Source: Craspedostauros australis (taxonomy: Eukaryota > Bacillariophyta > Bacillariophyceae > Mastogloiales > Achnanthaceae). From it: a stretch of 64,000 nt of DNA. The position numbers and the translations under genes are program-made. Shown here in pieces: positions 1-9,134 of the stretch (positions within the stretch are counted from its first letter, which is position 1; the number at the start of each line of letters is the position of its first letter). Under the pieces are notes generated by a model. That model was not told the origin of the DNA. It saw only the letters and a list, made by a program, of their open reading frames with translations, and did no database searches. The stretch covers positions 806,001 through 870,000 of the forward strand of contig JAMXDE010000004.1 of assembly GCA_026770025.1 (NCBI GenBank), read 5' to 3'.

Positions 1-172
1 ACTGACGATGCTCGATGGTGCGAAGACTCGGTTTGTCGATGCCCAATGATCTCAACAAGGTGCCAAGGACCAAACAAGCCATCAAGTAAGCGAATGAGCG
101 AGTGAAGACTTCGGCAGGCCGAGCAGCAACAGCAGTAGCGAGAACAATACTCGCGGATTGGTCGCATTCGTA

Positions 173-1408
173 ATGGCGGTCGCAGATATTGAACGGGAGG
201 AGCGTCTCCCGCAACAAGCGAGCGCATGGGAGGATGTTGTGGAACTAGCAGAAGCAGAGGCAAGCGATCACGGCGGTCTTGATTGGTCGTCGGGGGATGG
301 ATCGATGACAGCCAAGGACGAGGTCATCATTCCACGACGAGGCAGACGAAGGCCACCGGTGCCATCATTTTCCTCGTTCGAGGATTTCACGCAAGATAAA
401 CACAGCAACAGCAGCAATAGCGCAGACGGTGATGGCGACGGCGACAAGCGCATTGCAAGTGAAGATCCAAGGGAAGGTCCCATTGCATCTCGCACAGCAT
501 CAGGCACACCGCCTCGAACGTATCCCGATTCACCATTGCAGGAACGGCGGCCAAAGCGCGGAATCATGAAGGTGGCATGGAAGGTCGGACAGCAGCCCAT
601 GGCGCAGCGCGAGTCTGCAAGAGCGACAAAGCGCGTGCGGATAAGAGATCCAAGAGATCAAGGTGGACTCCAACGACGGGAACAACCGCGAGTGGAACAG
701 ACAGCGCGCGAGAAAAAGCCAACACAAGAATTGCAGCACGAACATGGGCACGGTGATGCTCGCAGAGAGGCACCTCGTCAACCACGGATCAAATTGATGC
801 AATCGGGAAAACCTTGCAAGGCTCCAATCCAAGCCAACACAAGCGAAGCTCCAGCTGTGGCACCAGCATCAACGTCAACAGCAGCACCCGCCCCAGACTC
901 CTTATGCGCGAGATCGTCATCAGCTTCGCTAGCCTTGCCTGAACGCATAACATCAGCGTCCGTGCCATCAGCATCATTGTGCGCACATGAAGTCACTGTG
1001 TACTTCTGCCCCTTCGGACAGGACATGTCGAAGCAGCGCATCAAGATTCTCAGCGGTGTTGCGGTGAGGAAAGGATTCAATGTTGTCAGCGACGATTTCA
1101 GGACCGCCACGCACATCATCATCTCGGATTCCGTCCGGACGCTGCACGAGCTCGCGAATGCCCTGCATGTTCCCGTGCTGAGCCTGAAGGATCATCTCGA
1201 CAAAGGCAGCACCAAATGCGTCCTGACGAACTGGCTGTCCTCCATCCAACGTCAGCCTGCGTTGTCATCATCGCGGAGCAGATCCAAGACGTCACGGCAG
1301 CAACAAAAGCAACGACAACGCAAGCAGGAGCAACGATCGCAACAGCAACATCTCCGACAATCCATCCCGGAGCCCACAATCGCGCAAATGTGGCTGGGAT
1401 ATGCATAG
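173..1408 (+). CDS. BRCT-domain protein, DNA polymerase X-like BRCT
   Basis: The protein is 411 aa from the first ATG; the frame is open a little further upstream, but without an ATG. Residues 1-265 are low complexity and rich in charged residues, Gln and Ala. Residues of about 271-360 form one BRCT-like domain: a beta strand (VTVYFCP), a basic helix (MSKQRIKILSGVAVRKGF), a conserved THIIISD strand, then a helix ending in NWLSSI with the typical BRCT tryptophan. This layout most resembles the N-terminal BRCT of family X polymerases (lambda, mu, TdT), which docks on Ku and ligase IV in end joining. The tail is Gln/Arg-rich. No polymerase catalytic domain follows in the next 1.7 kb, so this is a stand-alone BRCT protein or a first exon whose remainder I cannot see. 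The BRCT call is fairly secure; the polymerase kinship is inference. Confidence 0.6.
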   Translation: MAVADIEREERLPQQASAWEDVVELAEAEASDHGGLDWSSGDGSMTAKDEVIIPRRGRRRPPVPSFSSFEDFTQDKHSNSSNSADGDGDGDKRIASEDPREGPIASRTASGTPPRTYPDSPLQERRPKRGIMKVAWKVGQQPMAQRESARATKRVRIRDPRDQGGLQRREQPRVEQTAREKKPTQELQHEHGHGDARREAPRQPRIKLMQSGKPCKAPIQANTSEAPAVAPASTSTAAPAPDSLCARSSSASLALPERITSASVPSASLCAHEVTVYFCPFGQDMSKQRIKILSGVAVRKGFNVVSDDFRTATHIIISDSVRTLHELANALHVPVLSLKDHLDKGSTKCVLTNWLSSIQRQPALSSSRSRSKTSRQQQKQRQRKQEQRSQQQHLRQSIPEPTIAQMWLGYA

Positions 1409-3121
1409 GGTATCACTTGCATTCTATGTATAGTATGATGAGAGTGGTGCACAATAGAGCAACATTGTCTGCGTCCATCCATCCATGACACGTACTGAGT
1501 AGAGTACGGAGTGGAGTGCTGGGCTGAGCACTGGTGATGGAAGCGATGTGTCTCCGCATGTGCCGACGCGTGCAGTTTCTCAACAGACAGCAAGCCATGA
1601 ATGCAACTAGACGCAGACAAACAGACGCAATACTCGAACAGACAGACATACGAGTAAGTTGCAACAACTTCTAAACAAAATACAGCATTCTTGTATTCCA
1701 CCGCTTGTGTAAAGAAAGTCTATTTCAGAGCGACGAAGAAATGAAACATGCACGACCACATCGCTCGTTGATGATCCATTGCGGAGGTGGCTTTAATGCG
1801 TTGACGAATCAGGATGGACCATTTGCACGAATCATCGGGACTCACACTATCATTGGTGAAGAGAGCGAGCGTGCAGGAATTTTCATGTCTGTTCCGCATG
1901 GAGCAAGCGAAGAGGGTGATGTTGTCACCAGGACCCGCGACACCTCAGGCCAGTATGTATCGCACCACCACAAGTGTAAACAGGAGCCAGGTCCGCGTGA
2001 AACCGATTAATTCCGCACACGGACGTACAAAGGCAAAGTCGATGTGATCGGAACAGAATCACGCTTCGCCTGCACTACCTGCGTCGATCGCTCATTTGTG
2101 GTGTCAACACGTGCGCGGTAAGTGCAGGTAGCATGCACTTCTGGGATTGCTGCTCTTTGTGTCTTTGTGCTTCAATCGAGTGATAGTTTGTGCCGAACGA
2201 ACACCACGCTCGCACGATTATAGGTAGAATAGCAACAGATACCGCTTTCTCTTCGATGGAGCCGAGGTGATTGAGTGTCGCATCTGCGATTATGTATGCG
2301 AGAAACAAAAGAATTCGGGATACACCATTGTGTCTGTGGTCTTCGTTCACAGTTCTCCAGATCTATTGGCGAGAGCGCATTGGGTGTCACATGTCATATA
2401 TACGAAACAACTGGGGGGATATATACTCGTAAACCGAGTTTTCATCACAGCGTCGCTGTGTCCACCTTTTATGGATGCGTGAATCAATGTCATTGCCTCG
2501 GACCGCGCAGCGACACACGCCAAAACTGCACACAATAGATTTGAACGTGCGTAGTCGTGATGGGTGGTCATGGATTTTGTGTTTGGGATTGTCGATAATG
2601 TGAATTAGCGCGAAGTGGTGCCGTGTGATGCCCCCTCACGTTTTGCTTGAATTCTGGTAGGGGACGATGGTGGGCTGTTGCTTTCCTGCGTAACGCGCAC
2701 CATTTTGAGGCGCACACCCAACGAAGAGAGAAGACGAACACATGAACAATCGCTTTGAGAGGAGTCGCCCGCGTGTTTGCGAGTGAGGAGGCTTGTGATT
2801 CTGGTGCTCTTGTGGTGGTGCCGTCATTGCGGAGCACCATAGATCGCAGCCCATGTCCGCACCCTGCGGAATGTCAGAACAAGGCGTTCTGAACCCACTT
2901 TCTCTGCCTTTTGCGACTGGTTCATCCATCACCGAGAAGCAGAAACGACCACGGACCCGCGGTTCTTGCTCGCACACAATGCGCACCAAAACCAAACCTC
3001 CACTCTCGCCCATCACAACACCCATAAAAACCAAAGCTGGTCAAACCTGATCAAAGCCACGCACACACCAACGCGCAACAACAATCACAACCACAGACAC
3101 TCAACTCAACCCAAACCCAAG
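1409..3121. other. Intergenic region with no supported gene; promoter of the surface-protein gene at its right end
   Basis: Only short, non-protein-like frames occur here. A TACGAGTA octamer is at 1649-1656 and its complement TACTCGTA at 2424-2431. The last 100 bases hold a TATA-like element and an A/C-rich leader, listed separately. Confidence 0.5.
3023..3121 (+). promoter_or_regulatory. TATA-like element and A/C-rich 5' leader
   Basis: CATAAAAA at 3023-3030 lies about 90 bases before the ATG at 3122. The bases between are nearly all A and C (CAAAC, CACAAC and similar), giving a leader expected to have little structure. This fits strong transcription and translation and matches the biased codon use of the gene that follows. 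The transcription start itself is not visible. Confidence 0.4.
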
Positions 3122-4702
3122 ATGAAGTTCCAAGGTATCGCAGCCATGTTCGGTGCCATCGTGGCCACCTTCGCGAGCACGGCCACAGCACAGGATGGCT
3201 CCACCTGCGAGGCCAACCTCGGAGACGCCATCGCCCCTCCAGATGGCGTGACCTACCCACCCCTCACCAACGGGATCACTGGCGCCAACGGCTTCGACAA
3301 CAACCTTGCCTTCTTCGTCGGAGGTAACTTCATCTCCCGCATTGGATCCGAAGTCGAGGGCGCCATGGTCATCTTGGGTGACATGGTGGTCGAGCCCAGC
3401 GGCCTCAACTCCCTCGTCCAGGTCGGACAGGGATCTGGCGTGTTCCCAAACGGAGGTGACATCCTTCGCATCGGTGGCTCAGTCACCCTCGAGCGCTTCG
3501 TCTCCATCGTCGCCTTCCCAGGACCTAACGGAGCCGGAACCGTCACCCACAAGGGACCGGTCGTCGGCAGCGGAAGCTGGCAAATCGGCGCGGGAGGCAC
3601 CATCGTGCATGACCCCAACCTCGACCTCACCGCATACAGCAACCTCATGTCCGAGCTCGACGTCAAGTCCCAGTACTACGGCAGCCTCCCAGGCAACGGA
3701 GTGTTCGTCCGCGAAGCTGGTGGATACTACAGACTCTCTGCCGGAGACGACGAATGCCTCCAGGTCTTCAACTTCCCCGCGGATTTCCTCAACGGCGAAG
3801 CCTTCGGCTTCGTCATAGACCTCAACGCCAACCTTGCCGGCAAGACCATGATCTTCAACGTCGCCGCCTTCGACCCTACACCCCAGGAGCCACGCCGCGT
3901 CGCCCTCGTGGACAACATCGCCGGATTCTTGGACACCAACGGCAATTTCGGCATCCAGCTCGACCCAGCCACCGGAGCCTCCATCTTGTGGAACTTCCCA
4001 GACGCTGAATACGTCGAGTTCGGTAACAACGCCATTGGCAACGGACAGATCGCGGGAACCCTCCTTGCTCCAAGATCTGACCTTCGCTACTCCTTCCCTG
4101 GACACCAGGGACGCGTGATCGTCGGTGGTGACCTCATCCAGGAAAGACAGGGTACCGAGTTCCACAACTACCCATTCGACCCAGTTGACACCTGCCCACT
4201 CCCACCTCTTCCGCAATGCGACTGCCCAATCGAGAACAACGTCAAGTTCATCAAGCAGCAGGGACAGACCACGTGGACCGGCGAGCTCCCATTCGAGATC
4301 ATCGAGCAGACCGGCAAGTCCGTCACCTTCAAGGTCAAGCACACCTGGGCCACACCAAGCATCGACTCGTACTACGTCTACCACGAGAACGGGCTCGACG
4401 CCGATGTCTGCGCCCTCAACGAGGACGTCCTTACCACCGATGAGTTCACGTACACCGCCTCGTGCATGAGCTGCAAGAACACCACTGTCGTTGATCTGTT
4501 CATCGCAGATGATGACTTCGACGCCGTCGCTGACGATGCCACCATCCCGCATTGCTGTCACCCAGAGCCAGAAGACATTGCACGCCCAACCGTGCAGTAC
4601 ACGTTCATCCTGCACTGCGACGACCAGTGCGTGCCCGACAGCGACACGCCAGCAGAGGCGGTGCCTTCTTCATTCCGCAAGCTTCGAGGGGCCTCCGCAT
4701 AG
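3122..4702 (+). CDS. Secreted choice-of-anchor A domain protein
   Basis: The protein is 526 aa, with the start chosen because a signal peptide follows directly: a short basic start, a hydrophobic core (IAAMFGAIVATFAS) and a probable cut after TATAQ near residue 24. Residues of about 40-350 match the choice-of-anchor A fold: NNLAFFVGGNF, then EGAMVILGDMVV, then repeated GGxxxxxG turns, then QYYGSLPGNGVF and a late IAGTLLAPRSDLRYS. That domain is known from bacterial and eukaryotic extracellular proteins. After a PPLPQCDCP hinge, about 155 C-terminal residues carry many cysteines (CPIE, CMSCKN, HCCHPEP, HCDDQC), probably disulfide-bonded. The C-terminal FRKLRG is basic. Codons are almost all C- or G-ending, unlike most neighbours, which suggests high expression. 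A cell-wall or cell-surface role is inferred; the exact function is unknown. Confidence 0.7.
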   Translation: MKFQGIAAMFGAIVATFASTATAQDGSTCEANLGDAIAPPDGVTYPPLTNGITGANGFDNNLAFFVGGNFISRIGSEVEGAMVILGDMVVEPSGLNSLVQVGQGSGVFPNGGDILRIGGSVTLERFVSIVAFPGPNGAGTVTHKGPVVGSGSWQIGAGGTIVHDPNLDLTAYSNLMSELDVKSQYYGSLPGNGVFVREAGGYYRLSAGDDECLQVFNFPADFLNGEAFGFVIDLNANLAGKTMIFNVAAFDPTPQEPRRVALVDNIAGFLDTNGNFGIQLDPATGASILWNFPDAEYVEFGNNAIGNGQIAGTLLAPRSDLRYSFPGHQGRVIVGGDLIQERQGTEFHNYPFDPVDTCPLPPLPQCDCPIENNVKFIKQQGQTTWTGELPFEIIEQTGKSVTFKVKHTWATPSIDSYYVYHENGLDADVCALNEDVLTTDEFTYTASCMSCKNTTVVDLFIADDDFDAVADDATIPHCCHPEPEDIARPTVQYTFILHCDDQCVPDSDTPAEAVPSSFRKLRGASA

Positions 4703-5404
4703 AGCGGTACATACTCGCAAATCATCCCCCATTCAGTTCTCAAAACCACACCAGGAGGCTCAGACCTTTCTCCACCCAGGTGCGGGGCGATCGCTGCGCC
4801 CGCACCACCCTATACAGTAGTAGCACACATGACACCACATTGTAACAAATATAGACCTCATACGCAAACATATACTACAAGGATACTCATGCGATATCGT
4901 AGTACTATTGCGTTGCAATCTTGGAGCTCTAGTGGAGTCCGTGATTGGTGACCCACAGCGTCGTTGCGACAACGCACACCATCGATCACATGGGCGCGAT
5001 CACACCAGACGCGCATTGCGTGTATGGAATGAACAATCATCGCCACGCACAAGAAAGCAAAGCGCGGCCAAACACGAGAACACAAGGGATGGAAGTGCGA
5101 ACACTGTTGTCGCATCGCCGCGCTCGGAGAGGAGCGCGAAAGCAACTGGACAGTTCGTCCATCCGTTACAAAGCGTTGAAACCTCACTGTGAAAGTGGAG
5201 GCAAAGATTTGGCGGGAACCAAGACCAAGAAATTTGGGGCAACATGACGCAACGGAAAGTGGGACAAGAATGGTCCCGAGGTCACGCATTCCACAATTTT
5301 GTGTGACGAAATCGGCAATGTGTCGCGAGTATTTTTGCGGACCGCACGCCGTTGGGTGGGTTTGCATGCATGAGAGAGGGACAAAGAGGGAGACTGGATT
5401 GAGT
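4703..5404. other. Intergenic, nothing recognised
   Basis: This holds the 3' flank of the surface-protein gene and the 5' flank of the coiled-coil gene. The frame of the coiled-coil gene is open from 5270 (ATG), so its true start could lie there. No RNA gene or repeat was seen. Confidence 0.5.
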
Positions 5405-7987
5405 ATGGAATGGTACAATTCCAAGAGGCAAGCAACAGTCGGACAGGACATGATGAGGATGATGACGATGGTGCGAGTATGCGACAACCGAAGCGAGGCG
5501 AGAGCACTCCGAACCCATCCAGAGATAAGGACCATCATCCAAGCCAACATCGAAGCGAAGGCCAGCATACTTGCGCGGGCGAATGCAAAGACAAAGATAA
5601 CTGCGAATACTGTTGCAAAGACTACCACAAGACCAAGACCAAGAGCAAGGCCTGTCGCAAGAGTCACAAGAGTGAACACCAACGCATCAACCAATACCAG
5701 CGTCAAGAGCAGCGTCAAGAACAAAGGCTGGTCCGCAAGCTCCGCATCCGCATTCACACCAGTGGCAGCAGCACCACCGGCAACGACCACTGTGCAACCC
5801 ATCAAGCCATCCGTTCGATCACATTCTCGCAGATCCGGTTGTGCGAAGTGCTCCATTCCATCATCATCATCATCATCAACTCCTTCGCCGTCCTCCGCAT
5901 CCGCTATATCAATCGACACTGCCGAAGAGAGGCAACGCCGCAAGATGTCACGCAGCATGGAGGTTCGCAAGCGGGTGGGACCCATCATGGAGCGCATGAA
6001 GAAGAGCCTCATCAAGATTCAGGATCTCGAAGATTCTCTGTTGCGTCAGGATGGGCGGCAGCATCATGATGATGCGGACAAGTCTGCCACGACGATGACG
6101 AAGCATGCCTGCGTGGATGACTGTGCCAGCAGCTGCAGCACGCTCACGGCCGCTTCGGTGGGTCTGCCGCTGGCGGTCATTTCGGAGGATGAACCGCTGA
6201 CGGAAGCTCAGCAAAGGATGGCGCTATCCAAGCGTCAATCCTCCTCCTCCTCAATGTCCTCATCACTGTCTTCATCACTGTCTTCGGCTGCATCGGTGTC
6301 ATCCACGTCAGGAGCTTCGGCAGGATCGCCCAAACGCAGTCGCAGCAACCGTAGCCGCAGCAGCAATGACAGCAAACCGCCAAAGACCAAGCTGTCCAAA
6401 CGCGACGCCCTCATGAAACGCAGCATGGAGATGCTGCGCAACAAGATGTCGCAGCTGCAGCAGATGGAGATGTGCATCCTGGAGGCCGAGGATCGCACGA
6501 TCCAGCTCAACCAGATGGTCGTGCACCAGTCGCAGATGGTCGATCAACATGCCATCTGCAAGATAGAGCTCACGCAGGCGCGCGACGTGCAGGAGGAGCT
6601 GCTGCACAAGCTAGAGCGCGCCTCCGATCATCACGAGCGCCTCATGGAGTTCAAGCAATCCCGTATCGACGACCTCGAACGCCAGGTGCAGATGCTCACG
6701 GCAAGGCTCAAGGCGCTGGGCACGGTGGAGTCCGATCTCAAGATCAGCATCAAGTTCCAACGGCGGTTGCAGCACCAGCTGCAGGAGCGACAGGAACTCG
6801 TCGACAAGCAGACGAAGCGCGCCGATGATCTGCAGCTGCAGGTGGAGATCCTCACAAACCAATGTAAATTGCATCAGCAGCAGCTCGTCAAGGAGTACGC
6901 CATCAACGCGCAGCATAGGCAGGCCACAAACAAACCGCGGTCACTGCACTCCCGCAACAACAGCAACATTCGCAACAACGACGATGATGACGAACTGCTC
7001 CTGCATCAACCGTATCCGCTCACCATGCAGATCGACAACATGAGCAACCTCTCCGACACTTCCATCGAAACGCCTTTCTCCGGCTCCTCGTACCAGCAAA
7101 CAGGCCTCACGCCGGAGTCGTCGCAAAAAGCGAACCAGACGACGACAATCAAGAACACAAAGTCATCTCGTCGCAACCTGCGATCCATGTTCGGCGGTAG
7201 CAGGCGGAACAAGGCCAAGCAGAAGAAGAAGGCAACGACGATGACAGTAGAATCCACAACCGCCACGACGGTCAACAATGCCACCGCCTCATCCAAGACA
7301 CCGGTTGCAGAGAAACGCAGATGCGTATCGCCGCAAAACACGCCACCGATCACACCACACACGACGCCAGAGAAGGTGACGCCAGAGAAGACGCCAGTCG
7401 TCGTGCAACATCATCAGCCAGCGGTCCCCATCGTCACCACGTCCTTCGATCACAGCGATGTCAGCCATCTCACAGCTGACGAACCCGAGACGGCGTTGTC
7501 CGATACCTCGCTGTCAGACAATCAGCAATTGGTGGATGTGGTCCAACAGCCAAGGCAGGAAGTGTCGACGTCACAGACGGAAACTTTGAAGGAAAACGAC
7601 AATGCCACATCAATTCCACAACAGCAGCACGAGGAGTTGAAGGTGGAGAAGACGACGACTGATGGGGCTACGCCACAAGAACAACCACAGGAATCAAAGA
7701 AGACTGATCAAGTTACGCCACAAGAACAGCAGGAACAACAGGAGCCGCAACAGGAGCCGCAACAGGAGATGACTGATGAAGTTTCGCCACAAGAACAGCC
7801 GCAACAAGAACCGAAGGAAGACGACAAAGCCATCTCCAATCCAGAACCAACAACGACAGTGGATGAAGTCATGCCTGAACAACAGCCAAAGCCAGAGAAG
7901 CAGAAGAAGAATCAGCCATCCTTCTTTCGCCAATTGATGCAAACTACCGATGCCTACCAACTCAAGAAACTTCTCGAACAAAAGTAG
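5405..7987 (+). CDS. Coiled-coil protein of unknown function
   Basis: The protein is 860 aa from the ATG at 5405. An upstream in-frame ATG at 5270 would add 45 residues, but that stretch reads more like leader than protein. Residues 1-180 are basic, Thr/Ala/Lys-rich and probably disordered. A helical segment follows (RKRVGPIMERMKKSLIKIQ, near residue 190), then a long serine tract. A long coiled coil with heptad Leu/Met/Ile spacing occupies roughly residues 332-505 (genomic 6400-6920), containing motifs such as LERQVQMLTARLKAL and LQLQVEILTNQ. The last 350 residues are Thr/Gln/Glu/Pro-rich with short tandem repeats (EQQEPQQEPQQE), and the protein ends in a short helix (FFRQLMQTTDAYQLKKLLEQK). 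I recognise no enzyme domain. A structural or scaffold role is a guess from the coiled coil. Confidence 0.6.
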   Translation: MEWYNSKRQATVGQDMMRMMTMVRVCDNRSEARALRTHPEIRTIIQANIEAKASILARANAKTKITANTVAKTTTRPRPRARPVARVTRVNTNASTNTSVKSSVKNKGWSASSASAFTPVAAAPPATTTVQPIKPSVRSHSRRSGCAKCSIPSSSSSSTPSPSSASAISIDTAEERQRRKMSRSMEVRKRVGPIMERMKKSLIKIQDLEDSLLRQDGRQHHDDADKSATTMTKHACVDDCASSCSTLTAASVGLPLAVISEDEPLTEAQQRMALSKRQSSSSSMSSSLSSSLSSAASVSSTSGASAGSPKRSRSNRSRSSNDSKPPKTKLSKRDALMKRSMEMLRNKMSQLQQMEMCILEAEDRTIQLNQMVVHQSQMVDQHAICKIELTQARDVQEELLHKLERASDHHERLMEFKQSRIDDLERQVQMLTARLKALGTVESDLKISIKFQRRLQHQLQERQELVDKQTKRADDLQLQVEILTNQCKLHQQQLVKEYAINAQHRQATNKPRSLHSRNNSNIRNNDDDDELLLHQPYPLTMQIDNMSNLSDTSIETPFSGSSYQQTGLTPESSQKANQTTTIKNTKSSRRNLRSMFGGSRRNKAKQKKKATTMTVESTTATTVNNATASSKTPVAEKRRCVSPQNTPPITPHTTPEKVTPEKTPVVVQHHQPAVPIVTTSFDHSDVSHLTADEPETALSDTSLSDNQQLVDVVQQPRQEVSTSQTETLKENDNATSIPQQQHEELKVEKTTTDGATPQEQPQESKKTDQVTPQEQQEQQEPQQEPQQEMTDEVSPQEQPQQEPKEDDKAISNPEPTTTVDEVMPEQQPKPEKQKKNQPSFFRQLMQTTDAYQLKKLLEQK

Positions 7988-8516
7988 AGCCATCGCACAG
8001 GGGGACGTGCCAGCATGGTGCGAGCCATTCAAGTACGGGTAGAGTAGACACGTATAGAGTTATACTTTGAATGCACGTTGACCATACACCCCAATACAAT
8101 ACGGGCCATACATGCTTCTCCCTCTTCAGGCTGCATGCACGTGAGAGAGTGCTGTCGCTATCGACAAGGATCGATGTCGACTCCATCTTCTTGCTTCATT
8201 TCTCTGGCAACGATATTGGCGGCAAAAACAGCGTATGTTGATTCGTACGACTAAACGAAACGTGCATCACCGAAGCACCCCAAAATGACTCGTATCAACC
8301 CCCAAAACAACGACAGCAAATAGGCGAATGTGCTATGGTAGACGTCGCATGACGTCAATGGTGACGTCCTTTCGAAGATTTTAGACACGACAGGAACAAG
8401 TCGAAACTAACAATCGGAAAGAAAGAGAAGGTCGGAAGCAAAGGCCGAAGTTGCTGAAGGTTTGGTGATGTCTCACAGAAGCCACAAAGAGGTTGCAGAC
8501 ATCAAAAAGAGACTTG
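7988..8516. other. Intergenic region upstream of the plastid-targeted protein gene
   Basis: There are no protein-like frames. The notable content is the group of ACGTC elements at 8341-8368, listed separately. Confidence 0.5.
8341..8368. promoter_or_regulatory. Three clustered ACGTC (CRE/bZIP-type) sites
   Basis: GACGTC at 8341-8346, the full palindrome TGACGTCA at 8350-8357 and TGACGTC at 8362-8368 lie within 28 bases. Their cores start 10 and 12 bases apart, close to one DNA turn. They are about 150 bases upstream of the ATG at 8517. TGACGT/ACGTCA elements are bound by bZIP factors. In diatoms they are known as CO2/cAMP-responsive elements in carbonic-anhydrase promoters. That they work here is inference. 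Confidence 0.5.
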
Positions 8517-9134
8517 ATGATGATGTCATCACTTCATGATCACCACGTTGCGGTTCATCGCAATGGCCTAAGCATCGCTGCGCGTCTCTTGTTCGCAGCT
8601 ATGGTGCTGCGAGCCGCTGTTGTGGTTGATGCGTTTTCATCGCCGTTGACATCGACATCGCCAATGCCTTCGGCCCGAACAGCGCTCATCCCACAAAGGT
8701 ATGCTTCGGCGGTGACGACGCCGCAAGGATTCCGAGATGAACGCAGCGGGTGTGGGAGGTTGATGACTCGAAAAAGTGCATCGCCCCTCTTGCTGCGTTC
8801 CCACCGTCCTTCTTGGGACACTGATGATGACGATGGTGGGAGGATATCACCACAATCAGGCAGAAACACGCCACCTGCCTCCAACGATGGCAGCGACTTC
8901 GATGCCTTCCAGAGCCTGAATCTGCTGGCCGTAGCAGCATCGCTGTTCTTCGTCATCACGCTTGCGGCCTCCAACGGTCGATTGCTGGCCGTGCCATCGA
9001 CGCAGACATCGACCACCATCAACGTACCGAGGTCGTCGTCGTCACCATCGCGACTTGCACCGGCGAAGTACCAAGATGCCGATGAGATACTCCAGCGCGA
9101 CTTTGCGAGCTCGCCATCGACTGTTCTCTTCTGA
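8517..9134 (+). CDS. Putative plastid-targeted single-pass membrane protein
   Basis: The protein is 205 aa from the first of three consecutive ATGs. The N-terminus is a signal peptide: a polar start, a hydrophobic core (LSIAARLLFAAMVLRAAVVV, about residues 18-38), then VDA|FSSP. A phenylalanine at the +1 cleavage position is the hallmark of diatom plastid bipartite presequences (the ASAFAP motif). The next 50 residues are Ser/Thr/Arg/Pro-rich and poor in acid, as expected of a transit peptide. An acidic linker (SWDTDDDDGG) follows, then one membrane helix at about residues 132-155 (LLAVAASLFFVITLAA), and a short Ser/Thr-rich tail ending in TVLF. No catalytic domain is seen. Targeting is fairly well supported by the sequence; function is unknown. 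Confidence 0.6.
   Translation: MMMSSLHDHHVAVHRNGLSIAARLLFAAMVLRAAVVVDAFSSPLTSTSPMPSARTALIPQRYASAVTTPQGFRDERSGCGRLMTRKSASPLLLRSHRPSWDTDDDDGGRISPQSGRNTPPASNDGSDFDAFQSLNLLAVAASLFFVITLAASNGRLLAVPSTQTSTTINVPRSSSSPSRLAPAKYQDADEILQRDFASSPSTVLF

Noticed and set aside
3479..4615. 378-codon minus-strand frame opposite the surface-protein gene
   Set aside because: It exists because the plus-strand gene uses C-ending codons, which leave the antisense frame without stops.
4858..6015. 385-codon minus-strand frame with hydrophobic runs
   Set aside because: Its hydrophobic segments are the antisense of Lys/Thr/Ala-rich codons of the coiled-coil gene on the plus strand.
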